Below are positions 33,246 to 41,505 of a DNA stretch of 64,000 nucleotides, piece after piece. Numbering within the stretch: the first letter of the stretch is position 1; each line of letters opens with the position of its first letter. The stretch is taken from NCBI GenBank assembly GCA_965116395.1, contig OZ220684.1, positions 4,340,001 through 4,404,000 of the forward strand, in the 5' to 3' direction. The DNA comes from Bin5 sp965116395 (GTDB taxonomy: Bacteria > Chloroflexota > Anaerolineae > Caldilineales > Caldilineaceae). Position numbers and translations under genes: made by a program. Under the pieces are notes generated by a model that saw only the letters and a program-made list of their open reading frames with translations, did no database searches and was not told the origin of the DNA.

Positions 33246-34307
33246 ATGATACAGTTTGACTTTGGCCGCCTGGAACAAGTAGAACTGCGAACCGTATGGG
33301 TAAGTGAAGACAGCGACTTTGCCTCGTGGCTGACCCGAGGCGACAGCTTGGCACTGCTGGGGGAAGCGATCGGCCTCGACCTGGAGTTGGAGGACATGGA
33401 AGGCTGGGTCTCGCCCTATCCTCGGGGAGTGGTCTGCCGTACCCGCGGCGGTGGCGGCTATGTGGTCATACAGAATCAGCTGGAACATACCGATCAGAGT
33501 CATCTTGGTCACCTCCTCACCTTTGCTGCGGAGTTGAAGGCGGTGACCATGGTGTGGGTGGCGGCGGAATTTACTCAGGAAGACCAAAATACGCTCAACT
33601 GGCTAAATGAAATTTCGAGCGACAACATAGGTTTTTACGGACTGGAAGTAGAATTGTGGAGAATTGGCGAATCGCCCCTTGCTCCCAAGTTTCATCTTGT
33701 AAGTAAGCCAAGCAGGTCGAGTGGAATGTCGGAACCACCCAATCGGAGCACTGTCAACAGTTCTCCTCCTCCGACCCCTTCGCCTTCGCCGGAGCCAGAC
33801 GAATCAACGCTGGAGGACCAGTTGCAACAGGTTGAAAATGAGCTTCAACTGGAATATCAGCTTGTAGAAAATGAGTTGCAGATGGAGTATTGGCAGGCGC
33901 TGCGGAAGCATCTGGAGGACAGCGGCAGTTTCATACGCCCGGGAACGCCGCGATCGCAGAATTGGATGAACTTTGACGTCGGTCACTGGCGGTTGCGTAT
34001 GACGGCGTTCAACAACATGCGGGAAGGCGGAATCGGGGTACAGTTGGTAATCCGAGAGGGCGATGCCGAGGTCTCCTACAATACACTTTATCAGCAGCGC
34101 GGGGAGATCGGAGCGGAGATCGGTGATGCGCTGGAGTGGCGCGAGCTGCCCGAACACAAGCAAGGGCAGGTAATGTTGCGGAGATACAATGCCGATCCGA
34201 CCAACCGGGCTCAATGGACTGAGCACCATTCCTGGTTCAAAGAAAAACTGGAAGCTTTTGATCGAGCATTCCGGCCGCGCATTACAACTTTCGGCGCCGG
34301 GAACTAA
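33246..34307 (+). CDS. DUF4268 protein with degenerate nuclease-like N-terminal domain
   Basis: The 353-aa protein has an N-terminal domain (to ~145: WLTRGDSLALLGEAIGLDLEL ... VVIQNQLEHTDQSHLGHLLTFAAEL) matching, from memory, a PD-(D/E)XK-like fold common in DUF4268 proteins, which normally read D-x10-15-VVIENQLE. Here Gln76 replaces that Glu, and no Asp stands in the preceding strand (GVVCRTRG), so nuclease activity is doubtful. A Pro/Ser-rich linker (170-190) and a charged helical linker with the repeat VENELQLEY / VENELQMEY (nt 33831-33890) lead to the C-terminal DUF4268 domain (YWQALRKHLEDS to the end). A terminator follows at 34364. GGAGGG lies 9 nt upstream of the ATG. Confidence 0.75.
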   Translation: MIQFDFGRLEQVELRTVWVSEDSDFASWLTRGDSLALLGEAIGLDLELEDMEGWVSPYPRGVVCRTRGGGGYVVIQNQLEHTDQSHLGHLLTFAAELKAVTMVWVAAEFTQEDQNTLNWLNEISSDNIGFYGLEVELWRIGESPLAPKFHLVSKPSRSSGMSEPPNRSTVNSSPPPTPSPSPEPDESTLEDQLQQVENELQLEYQLVENELQMEYWQALRKHLEDSGSFIRPGTPRSQNWMNFDVGHWRLRMTAFNNMREGGIGVQLVIREGDAEVSYNTLYQQRGEIGAEIGDALEWRELPEHKQGQVMLRRYNADPTNRAQWTEHHSWFKEKLEAFDRAFRPRITTFGAGN

Positions 34308-34363
34308 GGTTGCAGAAGTAGTGTTCCGGGTTCGCCGGATCTCGACATAATTTACTAAAGTCA

Positions 34364-34412
34364 CCGCCCATACTGTGTCCTGACTCGACAATGCAGTATG
34401 GGCGGCGTTTTT
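34364..34412 (+). terminator. Intrinsic terminator after the DUF4268 gene
   Basis: Perfect 12-bp stem CCGCCCATACTG / CAGTATGGGCGG with an 18-nt loop, then CG and T5. It lies 57 nt after the DUF4268 stop and 43 nt before the convergent aminopeptidase stop. The reverse direction lacks a T-run. Confidence 0.85.
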
Positions 34413-34454
34413 CCTCTGTCCCGCAAGGCAGGCGAACCCGGCCCTTCGCAGTAC

Positions 34455-35495
34455 CTATTCCGCAAGAATATCAGATGTAAATTTGCCGTCGGACATGATC
34501 TGTTCGCCGTCCACTTCGATTGTGCACTGCGTTGGAATGACGTCGACGTGGTGTTCGGACTTCCAGTCGGCGCCGGTCTGTTTGCCGTAAGGGTCACCAA
34601 AGGCCACATGCACACCGGGGAATTTCTCGTCCTGCAGCAGGTTTCCGACCAGACCGGTTAGTGCGATGTTGGTCCCGATTGCGAACTCCCCGACACGGTC
34701 GGCATTTTCGGCACCGAAAATGTAGGACCTGACGTCCTCTTCCAATGCGCTGTCCTCGCTTTGTACTGCGCGTACACGTCCATTTTCAACCTCGAAAGTG
34801 ACAGGCGTTTCGAGGATCCCGTATCGTTCGCTGAAATAGTCGCCTAGTTCGTCCACTACCAGCGTTCCATTTGCGTTTCCTGGCGAGGTGAACGTCTCGC
34901 CCTCTGGCAGATTCCCCCACTGGCCAGGCTCATGGTAAAGGCCGTGGCAGGGGATCCAGTTGAATTCCGGGTTTAAGGCGGCGGTAAAGTCGGTCCCCTT
35001 CGGGTTGGTGACTCGGATCGACGCTGCCCGAGAGACAAGCTCGTGGACTCGCATGGTTACATCGAAAATACGTTGATAGTCGACCCGCATGCCCTGCATC
35101 ATCAGAGGGGGCGTGATGTTGATCATATGGCCGTGGCGGGCGCCGGCAGGATTGGCCTGCATAACCGCGGGCATGTAGGCCATGCGGAATTTCAGTTCAC
35201 CAGGACGGCTGCTGGCCGTATAAAAGCTGACATTCGGTTGGAAACTCGCCAGTGCAGCCTGGAGTTTTTCAGGCATCTCGGTTATTGGGCGGGCGCCGAG
35301 CGACTCCAGTGTGAGCGTCTCTACGCCGGCGGCGATGGGACTTGCAGCATCGGCCAGTGCCTGGCTGATTAGCGACGAGCCTTCGTCGCCCAGAATGAAG
35401 ACGCGTTCGCCCGGCTGCACAGCCATGCAGGTTTTCACTGCGGCCTCGGCGCCAGCCTGCATATCTGCAAGTGTGTAAGTTTCGGTGTCACTCAT
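34455..35495 (-). CDS. M29-family metallo-aminopeptidase
   Basis: The 346-aa protein resembles aminopeptidase T/leucyl aminopeptidases of family M29. NLPEGETFTSP (~residue 190) supplies the first metal Glu, FAIGTN near 267 and the C-terminal HVAFGDPY ... SEHHVDVIP the His and Asp ligands. It is shorter than the ~410-aa classical enzymes, with a shortened N-terminal domain. It would release N-terminal residues from peptides in the cytoplasm, fitting the oligopeptide importers in this window. AGGAGG lies 11 nt before the ATG. Confidence 0.88.
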   Translation of the reverse strand: MSDTETYTLADMQAGAEAAVKTCMAVQPGERVFILGDEGSSLISQALADAASPIAAGVETLTLESLGARPITEMPEKLQAALASFQPNVSFYTASSRPGELKFRMAYMPAVMQANPAGARHGHMINITPPLMMQGMRVDYQRIFDVTMRVHELVSRAASIRVTNPKGTDFTAALNPEFNWIPCHGLYHEPGQWGNLPEGETFTSPGNANGTLVVDELGDYFSERYGILETPVTFEVENGRVRAVQSEDSALEEDVRSYIFGAENADRVGEFAIGTNIALTGLVGNLLQDEKFPGVHVAFGDPYGKQTGADWKSEHHVDVIPTQCTIEVDGEQIMSDGKFTSDILAE

Positions 35496-35873
35496 AGGGT
35501 TGCATTCCTCCTGGACTGTGAATAGCTGGATGGCAATTTCATATTCAACGAGAGTTCAAACTGTAGAGGTAAAACTACTAAGCCATATACAGTGCCTGTC
35601 TTGCCCAGCCCTTTATCGCTGTCGCCATTCAGGCTATCTGATCGCGTATTCGGTTGGCGACAGCCAGGTTGCTGGAGCCGCACCGCTGGAATGAGCACAC
35701 AAGGTCGGTGAGCGATGGTTTTGTAGGGGGGCGTTGCGGGGGCGCAGCCCCTGCACAAGGGAGGGCCGAAGGCCCGACCGCCCATATGCAAAGAGAGAAT
35801 ATAGAGGAGTGAGTAGAGTGAGAACATCGATGCGAGTTGGCGATGGCTGAGTAGTTTCCTGTAGAGGATACCA
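35496..35873. other. Intergenic region with dispersed repeat
   Basis: 378 bp between two minus-strand genes. No supported gene. It contains copy 2 of the 76-bp repeat (35715-35790) and its trailing GGCGATGGCTGAGTAG near 35839. Confidence 0.6.
35715..35790. repeat. Dispersed 76-bp intergenic repeat, copy 2
   Basis: Identical to 16770-16845, with two possible hairpins (GGGGGCGCAGCCCC and GGGCCGAAGGCCC). It follows the stop side of no gene directly, lying upstream of the aminopeptidase and downstream of the TrkH-type transporter on the same strand. Confidence 0.85.
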
Positions 35874-37391
35874 TTAACCCAGTATAACCGGCTCTTCGGG
35901 GTACTGGAGCAAGGAGGGGCGCTCGCGCTGCGCCAGAGCAATGACGATGGTTAATGGCCCCAGCCGGCCCCAAAACATGGTAAACGCAATCAGAGCCTGT
36001 CCCCATGCGTTGAGCTTGTGCGTGAAGCCAAGGGAGTAGCCGGCATTCGCAAAGGCGCTTACCACCTCGAAGCCAAGCTCAAAGATGTCGCCCTGGTTCA
36101 ATAGAGACAAAACGATCGTAACGGCCCCTACCAGGAGCGTGCTGACCGTCATAATTGCAACAGCTTTGTTCAGCGTTTCTCTGGGCACGGACCGGCCAAA
36201 CGCCACGGCCTGGTTGTCTCCACCCTTGGCAGTAGCCAGGGCGGAGATGAGCAACACACCGACAGTGCTGCTGGTTACGCCGCCGGCCATACTTGCCGGG
36301 GCGCCGCCGATGAACATCCAAAACAGAAGCATGAGCTGCGTACTTTGACTAAGTTGATCGATGGGCAGGATAGTCAGACCGGCGGTACGCGCGGAAATCA
36401 CTGTGAAGACGCTGATTGCAAGTTGCTCGCCGAGGGAGTGGGCGGCCAAGGTGGCTTCATATAGAGGGCGATCAAGTAACATCACGGCCAGGCCAACCAC
36501 AAGGAGAACCGCGGTCAGCCCCAATGTGATGCGGGTGTTCAGGGCGAGCAAACGATTCCTGAAGAAGCTGACTACATCGTACAGAACGGCAACGCCAAAG
36601 CCGCCCAGGATAATTAAGGCGGACATCACTGCGAGCGTAAAATAGTCGGCGCCGAACCCGAACACCGGAGGGTGGCCGCTACCGGCGAAGAGGTCGAAAC
36701 CTGCATTGCAGTAGCTGCTTACGGCGTGGAATAGCGCCAGCCACAGCGCCTCGCCCGCGGGGAATTCGGTCCGCCAACGCAGCCACAAAAGCAGGGTACC
36801 AACTGCTTCGATCGACACTGTTATGATGAGGATATACAGTGCAAGATTGGCAACGCTGCCGAGGCGCCCCCAGTTGCGCGTGAGGGTGAACTGCTTGTCG
36901 GCGCCGAGCGACTGCTGGATTACAAAACGTTCATTCAGAGTAACCTGCCTCCCTACCAAACGGAAAAGCAGCACGCTGAAGGCGATAAAGCCTACGCCGC
37001 CCACCTGTAGCAGGATCAGGATCACAATCTGTCCAAAACGACTGAAATCTGTGGCAGTGGTGCGAACGCCCAGTCCCGTGACGGTAACTGCGCTCGTCGA
37101 TGTGAACAGCGCCTCGATCCATGAGATCGACACGCCCGGCGTCGCGGCGGCGGGCAGTTTCAGCAACAGCGTTCCCAGGAAGACAATGCCGGCAAAGCCG
37201 AGAATGAGCAGGCGCGGCGCTTGCGCTCGTGCCAGTCGGTGGTCTTCGGCGGCATTGCGGGGTTGCCCTGGCCGGTTTGCGGGCGGCGCCTGGTGGGGCT
37301 CCGGTCCGAGCTTAAGCAGGATTTCGCCTGAATCGTTACTCTCGGTGTGGAGTGTGTTTCCGGTTTTCGGCTCTTCGGATTCGTTATTCAT
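35874..37391 (-). CDS. TrkH/KtrB-family potassium transporter membrane subunit
   Basis: The 505-aa protein has a cytoplasmic N-terminal tail (~60 residues) and then four M-P-M units of K+ channels. Selectivity-loop remnants are TSTSAVTVTGLGV (~100-112), VSSYCNAGFDLF, SARTAGLTIL and SAFANAGYSLGF, each with the conserved Gly. The C-terminal FTMFWGRLGPLTIVIAL is typical of the family. It takes up K+ (or Na+/K+) with a cytosolic RCK partner (TrkA/KtrA). No such gene is adjacent; the RCK-C parts at 29335-31275 belong to another permease. No ribosome-binding site is clear. Confidence 0.92.
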   Translation of the reverse strand: MNNESEEPKTGNTLHTESNDSGEILLKLGPEPHQAPPANRPGQPRNAAEDHRLARAQAPRLLILGFAGIVFLGTLLLKLPAAATPGVSISWIEALFTSTSAVTVTGLGVRTTATDFSRFGQIVILILLQVGGVGFIAFSVLLFRLVGRQVTLNERFVIQQSLGADKQFTLTRNWGRLGSVANLALYILIITVSIEAVGTLLLWLRWRTEFPAGEALWLALFHAVSSYCNAGFDLFAGSGHPPVFGFGADYFTLAVMSALIILGGFGVAVLYDVVSFFRNRLLALNTRITLGLTAVLLVVGLAVMLLDRPLYEATLAAHSLGEQLAISVFTVISARTAGLTILPIDQLSQSTQLMLLFWMFIGGAPASMAGGVTSSTVGVLLISALATAKGGDNQAVAFGRSVPRETLNKAVAIMTVSTLLVGAVTIVLSLLNQGDIFELGFEVVSAFANAGYSLGFTHKLNAWGQALIAFTMFWGRLGPLTIVIALAQRERPSLLQYPEEPVILG

Positions 37392-37848
37392 TGTCTATGC
37401 AAAGAGGCAGATGCCATGCGGTCCTCGCCGGACCGGGTGGGAACAGGATCTTCGGGTTGGCTAAATGGTAATTTACACGCGAGCCAGATTCCTTCCAAAA
37501 AGGAGTGCTTGCATTCGGGTGAACATGCTGGGGGCACGAACCTGCCTGAGAATTCCTCTGAAACGAGCGACTTCGAATGGAGAACAGCCAGGGAACTCCT
37601 AGACAGCAAAACCGTGGTCGGTCCCATTGAAGGTGAGCGCTTAGGCCAAGCCGTCCCCCTCCCCCTGTATTTTACTTGGTATAAAAGTTATTATACGGAA
37701 TAAAACAGTTTCGCCGCTTCCCCCTCTCTTGTAGCCTCTATTTCTTGCCTTTTTGCCTGTGTTCATGTACTCTCAACAGTCGAAAATCGCAGTCTTGTGT
37801 CAACTGAAATTCTTGAATCATGTTCTTTTCAGTCTGGAGATGGCACCC
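37392..37848. other. Divergent intergenic region between TrkH-type gene and histidine phosphatase
   Basis: 457 bp without a supported gene. The half near the phosphatase (37670-37850) is AT-rich with several -10-like hexamers (TATAAA at 37680-37685), so promoters probably lie there. I looked for a c-di-AMP-type (ydaO) riboswitch, frequent before K+ transporters, and did not see its conserved core. Confidence 0.4.
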
Positions 37849-38574
37849 ATGATCCTGTATCTGATTCGGCACGGACAGTCAACCAACAATCTGCTTGCTG
37901 AACAGTTGAAGGAGCGGGAAGACGAGGTCTCCTGGTCGTCCTATACGAAAGAGCGGGTGGCCGAACCCGCCCTGACAGCAATGGGCGAGGAGCAGGCGAG
38001 CCTTCTTGGCACCTATATGGGCGATGTGGCGATCTCTCGTCTTTATTGTAGCCCCATGTTGCGCACTATGCAGACGATACAACCCGTGGCCGACGCTTTG
38101 GGCGCCAGTCCGTCGGTTTGGCTGGACCTGCACGAACATGGCGGCATCTTTCTCAGGCCTGACGCCAGCGCCGAGGCTGTCGGCTTTCCCGGTCTCAGCC
38201 GGGCCGAGATGAGTGCGAAGTTCCCCGGGTACCGTCTGGACGGTGTGGGCGAAACCGGGTGGTGGCAAGGTGCAGAGGAGGACCGGGCCGCCTGCCATGC
38301 GCGCGCGGTGCGCGTCGCTGAAGCATTGCACAAGATGGCCAAAGAATCAGAGGAAGAAGAAGGAATTGCCGCCGTCAGCCACGGCACCTTTATGGACAGT
38401 CTTCTCAAAGCCCTTCTTGGCCGACTGCCTGGCAACGAGATCTACTTCAACCATCACAATACCGGCATTACTCGAGTAGACTTCTTGTCTCAGATGTCCG
38501 ACAGCGGTATGTTTGTCATTGTTCGCTATACGAACCGGACTGACCATCTGGCCGGCATCCGCTTGACCTATTGA
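37849..38574 (+). CDS. Histidine phosphatase (phosphoglycerate-mutase-like) family protein
   Basis: The 241-aa protein has LIRHGQSTNN at residues 4-13 with the catalytic His, Arg of YCSPMLRTMQT (~68), the acid-base Glu region LHEHGG and the second His in AVSHGTFMD (~183). The family includes phosphoglycerate mutases and diverse phosphatases; here a general phosphatase is likely. The ATG at 37849 has GGAG 9 nt upstream, while the ATG at 37840 abuts it. ThrH follows after 12 bp, so the two phosphatases are probably cotranscribed. Confidence 0.88.
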   Translation: MILYLIRHGQSTNNLLAEQLKEREDEVSWSSYTKERVAEPALTAMGEEQASLLGTYMGDVAISRLYCSPMLRTMQTIQPVADALGASPSVWLDLHEHGGIFLRPDASAEAVGFPGLSRAEMSAKFPGYRLDGVGETGWWQGAEEDRAACHARAVRVAEALHKMAKESEEEEGIAAVSHGTFMDSLLKALLGRLPGNEIYFNHHNTGITRVDFLSQMSDSGMFVIVRYTNRTDHLAGIRLTY

Positions 38575-38586
38575 GAGGAGTACATA

Positions 38587-39213
38587 TTGCCTGATTTACG
38601 ACCCCGGCTTTTTGCGAGCGATCTGGAAGGTGTTCTCGTCCCTGAAATCTGGATCGCTTTTGCCGAAAAGACCGGCATTGAGCAGCTGCGACTGACAACA
38701 CGCGACATATCGGATTACGATCAGCTGATGCAAATGCGGCTGAAAATCCTGAAGGAACGGAATCTGCGTCTGCAGGATATTCAGGAAGTAATAGCAACCA
38801 TCTCGCCGCTGCCTGGGGCCGGGAGTTTTGTCGACTGGATTCGCGCCCGCTCGCAGTTCGTCATACTTTCCGACACCTTCTACGAGTTTGCCAAGCCGTT
38901 GATGGCAAAACTCGGCTACCCGACGATTTTCTGTCACTCGCTGGAGGTTGAGGGCGACGGGACCATAACCGGCTATCGCATGCGCCTGGACCAGTCCAAA
39001 CGTAAAGCGATTCTGGCATTTCGTGAACTCCATTTCCAGACCATGGCAATGGGTGATTCCTATAACGACATCGCGATGCTCGAAAGGGCTGACACTGGGC
39101 TGCTTTTCGATCCACCTGACAACGTTGTGGACGATCATCCAGACCTGCCTGTAGTTCGCAACTATAGTGAGGCTAAGGAACTTATCGAGGAGTGGTTGGT
39201 GGATGAAGGGTAG
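38587..39213 (+). CDS. thrH: ThrH-type phosphoserine phosphatase/homoserine phosphotransferase (HAD family)
   Basis: The 208-aa HAD enzyme follows Pseudomonas ThrH closely: ASDLEGVLVPEIWIAFAEKTGI (residues 9-30, with Glu in place of the second motif-I Asp, a ThrH trait), VILSDTFYEF (motif II) and AMGDSYNDIAML (motif III-IV). It hydrolyses phosphoserine and can transfer phosphate to homoserine, linking serine and threonine synthesis. The start is TTG at 38587 with GAGGAG 6 nt upstream; no alternative ATG is nearby. Cotranscribed with the histidine phosphatase. Confidence 0.9.
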   Translation: MPDLRPRLFASDLEGVLVPEIWIAFAEKTGIEQLRLTTRDISDYDQLMQMRLKILKERNLRLQDIQEVIATISPLPGAGSFVDWIRARSQFVILSDTFYEFAKPLMAKLGYPTIFCHSLEVEGDGTITGYRMRLDQSKRKAILAFRELHFQTMAMGDSYNDIAMLERADTGLLFDPPDNVVDDHPDLPVVRNYSEAKELIEEWLVDEG

Positions 39214-39257
39214 AAGCTAGAGACTTCACTCCTGCGAGATCCTCGATTACAGGATAT

Positions 39258-39767
39258 ATGACCAGTTTTCGGTCCGGTTCAGGCGATGCGGAAGAGAGTA
39301 CTGGCTCAACCGAGTTTGTGACCGTCCTTGGCTATATTCTGACGGTTTCCTATCCTCTGCTTGCGCTGTCCACCGGCGTCCGAGCACTGTTTCAGCTGTT
39401 CTTGAAGGAGGACGTGGTTAACTATCTTGCGCCGTCACTTAGTCTGGTGGCTTCGCTCTGTTACTTGACTGCGACGATTGGATTCGCCCGCCGGGTACGT
39501 TGGGGCTGGCGTCTTTCTGTGGGGGTTCTGGCCTTTGAGACCGTGCTCACCCTGGTGGTTGGCACTCTGAGTCTGATGATGCCCGCAACTATCGGGCGAA
39601 CTGTTTGGCGAAATTTCGGCGCTGACTACGGTTTTTTTCCTCTCTTTCAGCCGGTGATTGGCCTTGTCTGGTTATTCTGGCCTTCGATCAGAAGACAGTA
39701 TGGCCTGAGAGTCGGACAGGATCGCGGGCGAGAAACTCGGTTGAAATTGGGATCGAGAGGTAGATGA
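39258..39767 (+). CDS. Predicted four-helix membrane protein, unknown
   Basis: The 169-aa protein is not recognised. Hydrophobic segments are at ~residues 22-45, 55-75, 84-108 and 128-146, with basic residues after the last helix (RRQYGLRVGQDRGRETRLK), so the C-terminus is cytoplasmic. Its last codons overlap the ATG of the ferric-type permease by 4 nt (ATGA), so it is translationally coupled and may belong to that transporter or be an accidental neighbour. AGGA lies close (3 nt) before the ATG. Confidence 0.65.
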   Translation: MTSFRSGSGDAEESTGSTEFVTVLGYILTVSYPLLALSTGVRALFQLFLKEDVVNYLAPSLSLVASLCYLTATIGFARRVRWGWRLSVGVLAFETVLTLVVGTLSLMMPATIGRTVWRNFGADYGFFPLFQPVIGLVWLFWPSIRRQYGLRVGQDRGRETRLKLGSRGR

Positions 39768-41467
39768 GCAAAAAGAGCAGGCCGGCGGCGCCCTCTCGGA
39801 CGAGCATCGCCTATCAAGTGTTGCGCAAAGCCTATACCTCCGGGCCGCTCAGCTTTGCCGACCACACGCCTGACTTGTCGGTTCGCAGATACTTCGGATT
39901 CTTTTTCAAGGCGATTGTCGTTGTTATCGCGCTTGTAATGTTGTTGCCGCTGGCATATCTCGTGTACCGGGCTACCGGCGTGGGATGGGCCCAGGGGATT
40001 GACCTACTGTTTCGCATGCGCACCGTCCAGGTGATGTGGAACAGCCTGATCCTCGTATGTGGAGTCACTACGCTGTCACTTGCGCTGGCACTGCCCTTTG
40101 CATGGTTGACAGAAAGGACTGACCTGCCGGGCGGGCGAATCTGGACGCTGCTGGCGATGATGCCTTTGGTCATCCCCAGCTATGTCGGCGGATTCACATT
40201 GATCGCCATGTTCGGTCCTCGCGGCGCCCTGCAAGAGCTGTTGTCTCCCCTTGGAGTGGACCGTCTGCCGTCAATCTACGGATTTACCGGTGCACTATGG
40301 GCCTTGACGCTTTTTACCTATCCTTATATTTTCATGAGCATTCGCGCTGCGTTGCACAGGTTTGATCCCTCGGTCGAGGAGGCAGCGCGTTCACTTGGGT
40401 ATAACGGGTGGCAGACATTTCTGAAGGTCACATTACCCAATCTGCGGCCCGCAATAACGGCAGGCGGGCTACTGGTTGCGCTCTACACGCTCAGTGATTT
40501 TGGCGCGGTTTCGCTGTTGCGTTTCAACAGTTTCACGCGTGCCATCTATGTTCAATACTTGAGCAGTTTTGATCGGAATGTTGCATCTCTTCTGTCATTG
40601 GCGTTGATCGTTTTTACGATTATACTACTGGTGATGGAAAGAAACAGCAGAGGTCGCGGCCGTCCCCGTTATTACCGCAGCAGCGCGGGGGTAGCTGCTC
40701 CGCGCAAGCGCATCGAGCTCGCTGGCAGGAAATGGCCTGCACTCCTTTATTGCGGGACGGTAGTCACGGCGGCCTTAGTGCTACCTGTCGGTGTGATTCT
40801 GTTCTGGCTGTTGCGGGGCTTGGGTTCGGGCGAATCGTTGGCCCCGGTATGGACGGCGACTCTCAATAGCTTTCGTGCGGGCGCCCTGGCGGCCATAGCT
40901 GCGATAGCATTAGGGCTGCCGGTCGCCTATGCGGCTATACGGATGGGGGGACGGCTGATGAGTCTCTCGGCGCGGGCGGTATATGTAGGCTACGGGCTGC
41001 CGGGCATCGTCATTGCGCTCAGCCTGGTTTTCTTCGGCGCAAATTTTGCTCCGCGCCTTTATCAGACATTGTGGATGCTGGTGTTTGCCTACGTCGTCCG
41101 CTTTTTGCCGCAGGCCATGGGCGCAATGCAGATAAGCCTATTGCAGATGAATCCCCGTCTTGAGGAAGCCGGGCGCAGCCTGGGCCTTGGGAACAGGGCC
41201 GTATTCAGGCGCATAACAGCCCCTATAGTGCGGCCGGGTGTACTGGCGGGGATGGCGCTTGTCTTTCTTACGACGGTCAAGGAGTTGCCTGCGACTCTGC
41301 TTTTGAGTCCGACAGGTTTTTCCACCCTGGCAACGCAAATCTGGTCGGCTACTGACGAGGCCTTTTTTGCACGGGCGGCCGCGCCGGCGCTTATGCTTCT
41401 GGCGATGTCGGCCTTCAGCATATTTTTTGTGCTCATGCAGGAGGAAAGGGACGTGGGCGGCGGCTAG
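39764..41467 (+). CDS. Fe3+/thiamine-type ABC transporter permease, fused double domain
   Basis: The 567-aa protein has two permease modules in tandem, as in FbpB/SfuB/ThiP. Two EAA loops are visible: EEAARSLGYNGWQTFLKVTLPNL (~residues 205-227) and EEAGRSLGLGNRAVFRRITAPI (~466-487). About 12 helices are expected, the first after a ~40-residue N-terminal tail. The ATPase follows after 38 bp. No periplasmic binding protein gene is present within reach, so the substrate (ferric iron most often in this subfamily) is inferred only from the permease type. Confidence 0.88.
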   Translation: MSKKSRPAAPSRTSIAYQVLRKAYTSGPLSFADHTPDLSVRRYFGFFFKAIVVVIALVMLLPLAYLVYRATGVGWAQGIDLLFRMRTVQVMWNSLILVCGVTTLSLALALPFAWLTERTDLPGGRIWTLLAMMPLVIPSYVGGFTLIAMFGPRGALQELLSPLGVDRLPSIYGFTGALWALTLFTYPYIFMSIRAALHRFDPSVEEAARSLGYNGWQTFLKVTLPNLRPAITAGGLLVALYTLSDFGAVSLLRFNSFTRAIYVQYLSSFDRNVASLLSLALIVFTIILLVMERNSRGRGRPRYYRSSAGVAAPRKRIELAGRKWPALLYCGTVVTAALVLPVGVILFWLLRGLGSGESLAPVWTATLNSFRAGALAAIAAIALGLPVAYAAIRMGGRLMSLSARAVYVGYGLPGIVIALSLVFFGANFAPRLYQTLWMLVFAYVVRFLPQAMGAMQISLLQMNPRLEEAGRSLGLGNRAVFRRITAPIVRPGVLAGMALVFLTTVKELPATLLLSPTGFSTLATQIWSATDEAFFARAAAPALMLLAMSAFSIFFVLMQEERDVGGG

Positions 41468-41505
41468 GAATTTGCCTTGGTCGTCGAACATCGACCATTA
41501 CCGCC

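Noticed and set aside
37392..37700. c-di-AMP (ydaO) riboswitch before the K+ transporter
   Set aside because: A GCTTAGGCC-like string is present, but on the strand opposite to the transporter and without the other conserved parts.
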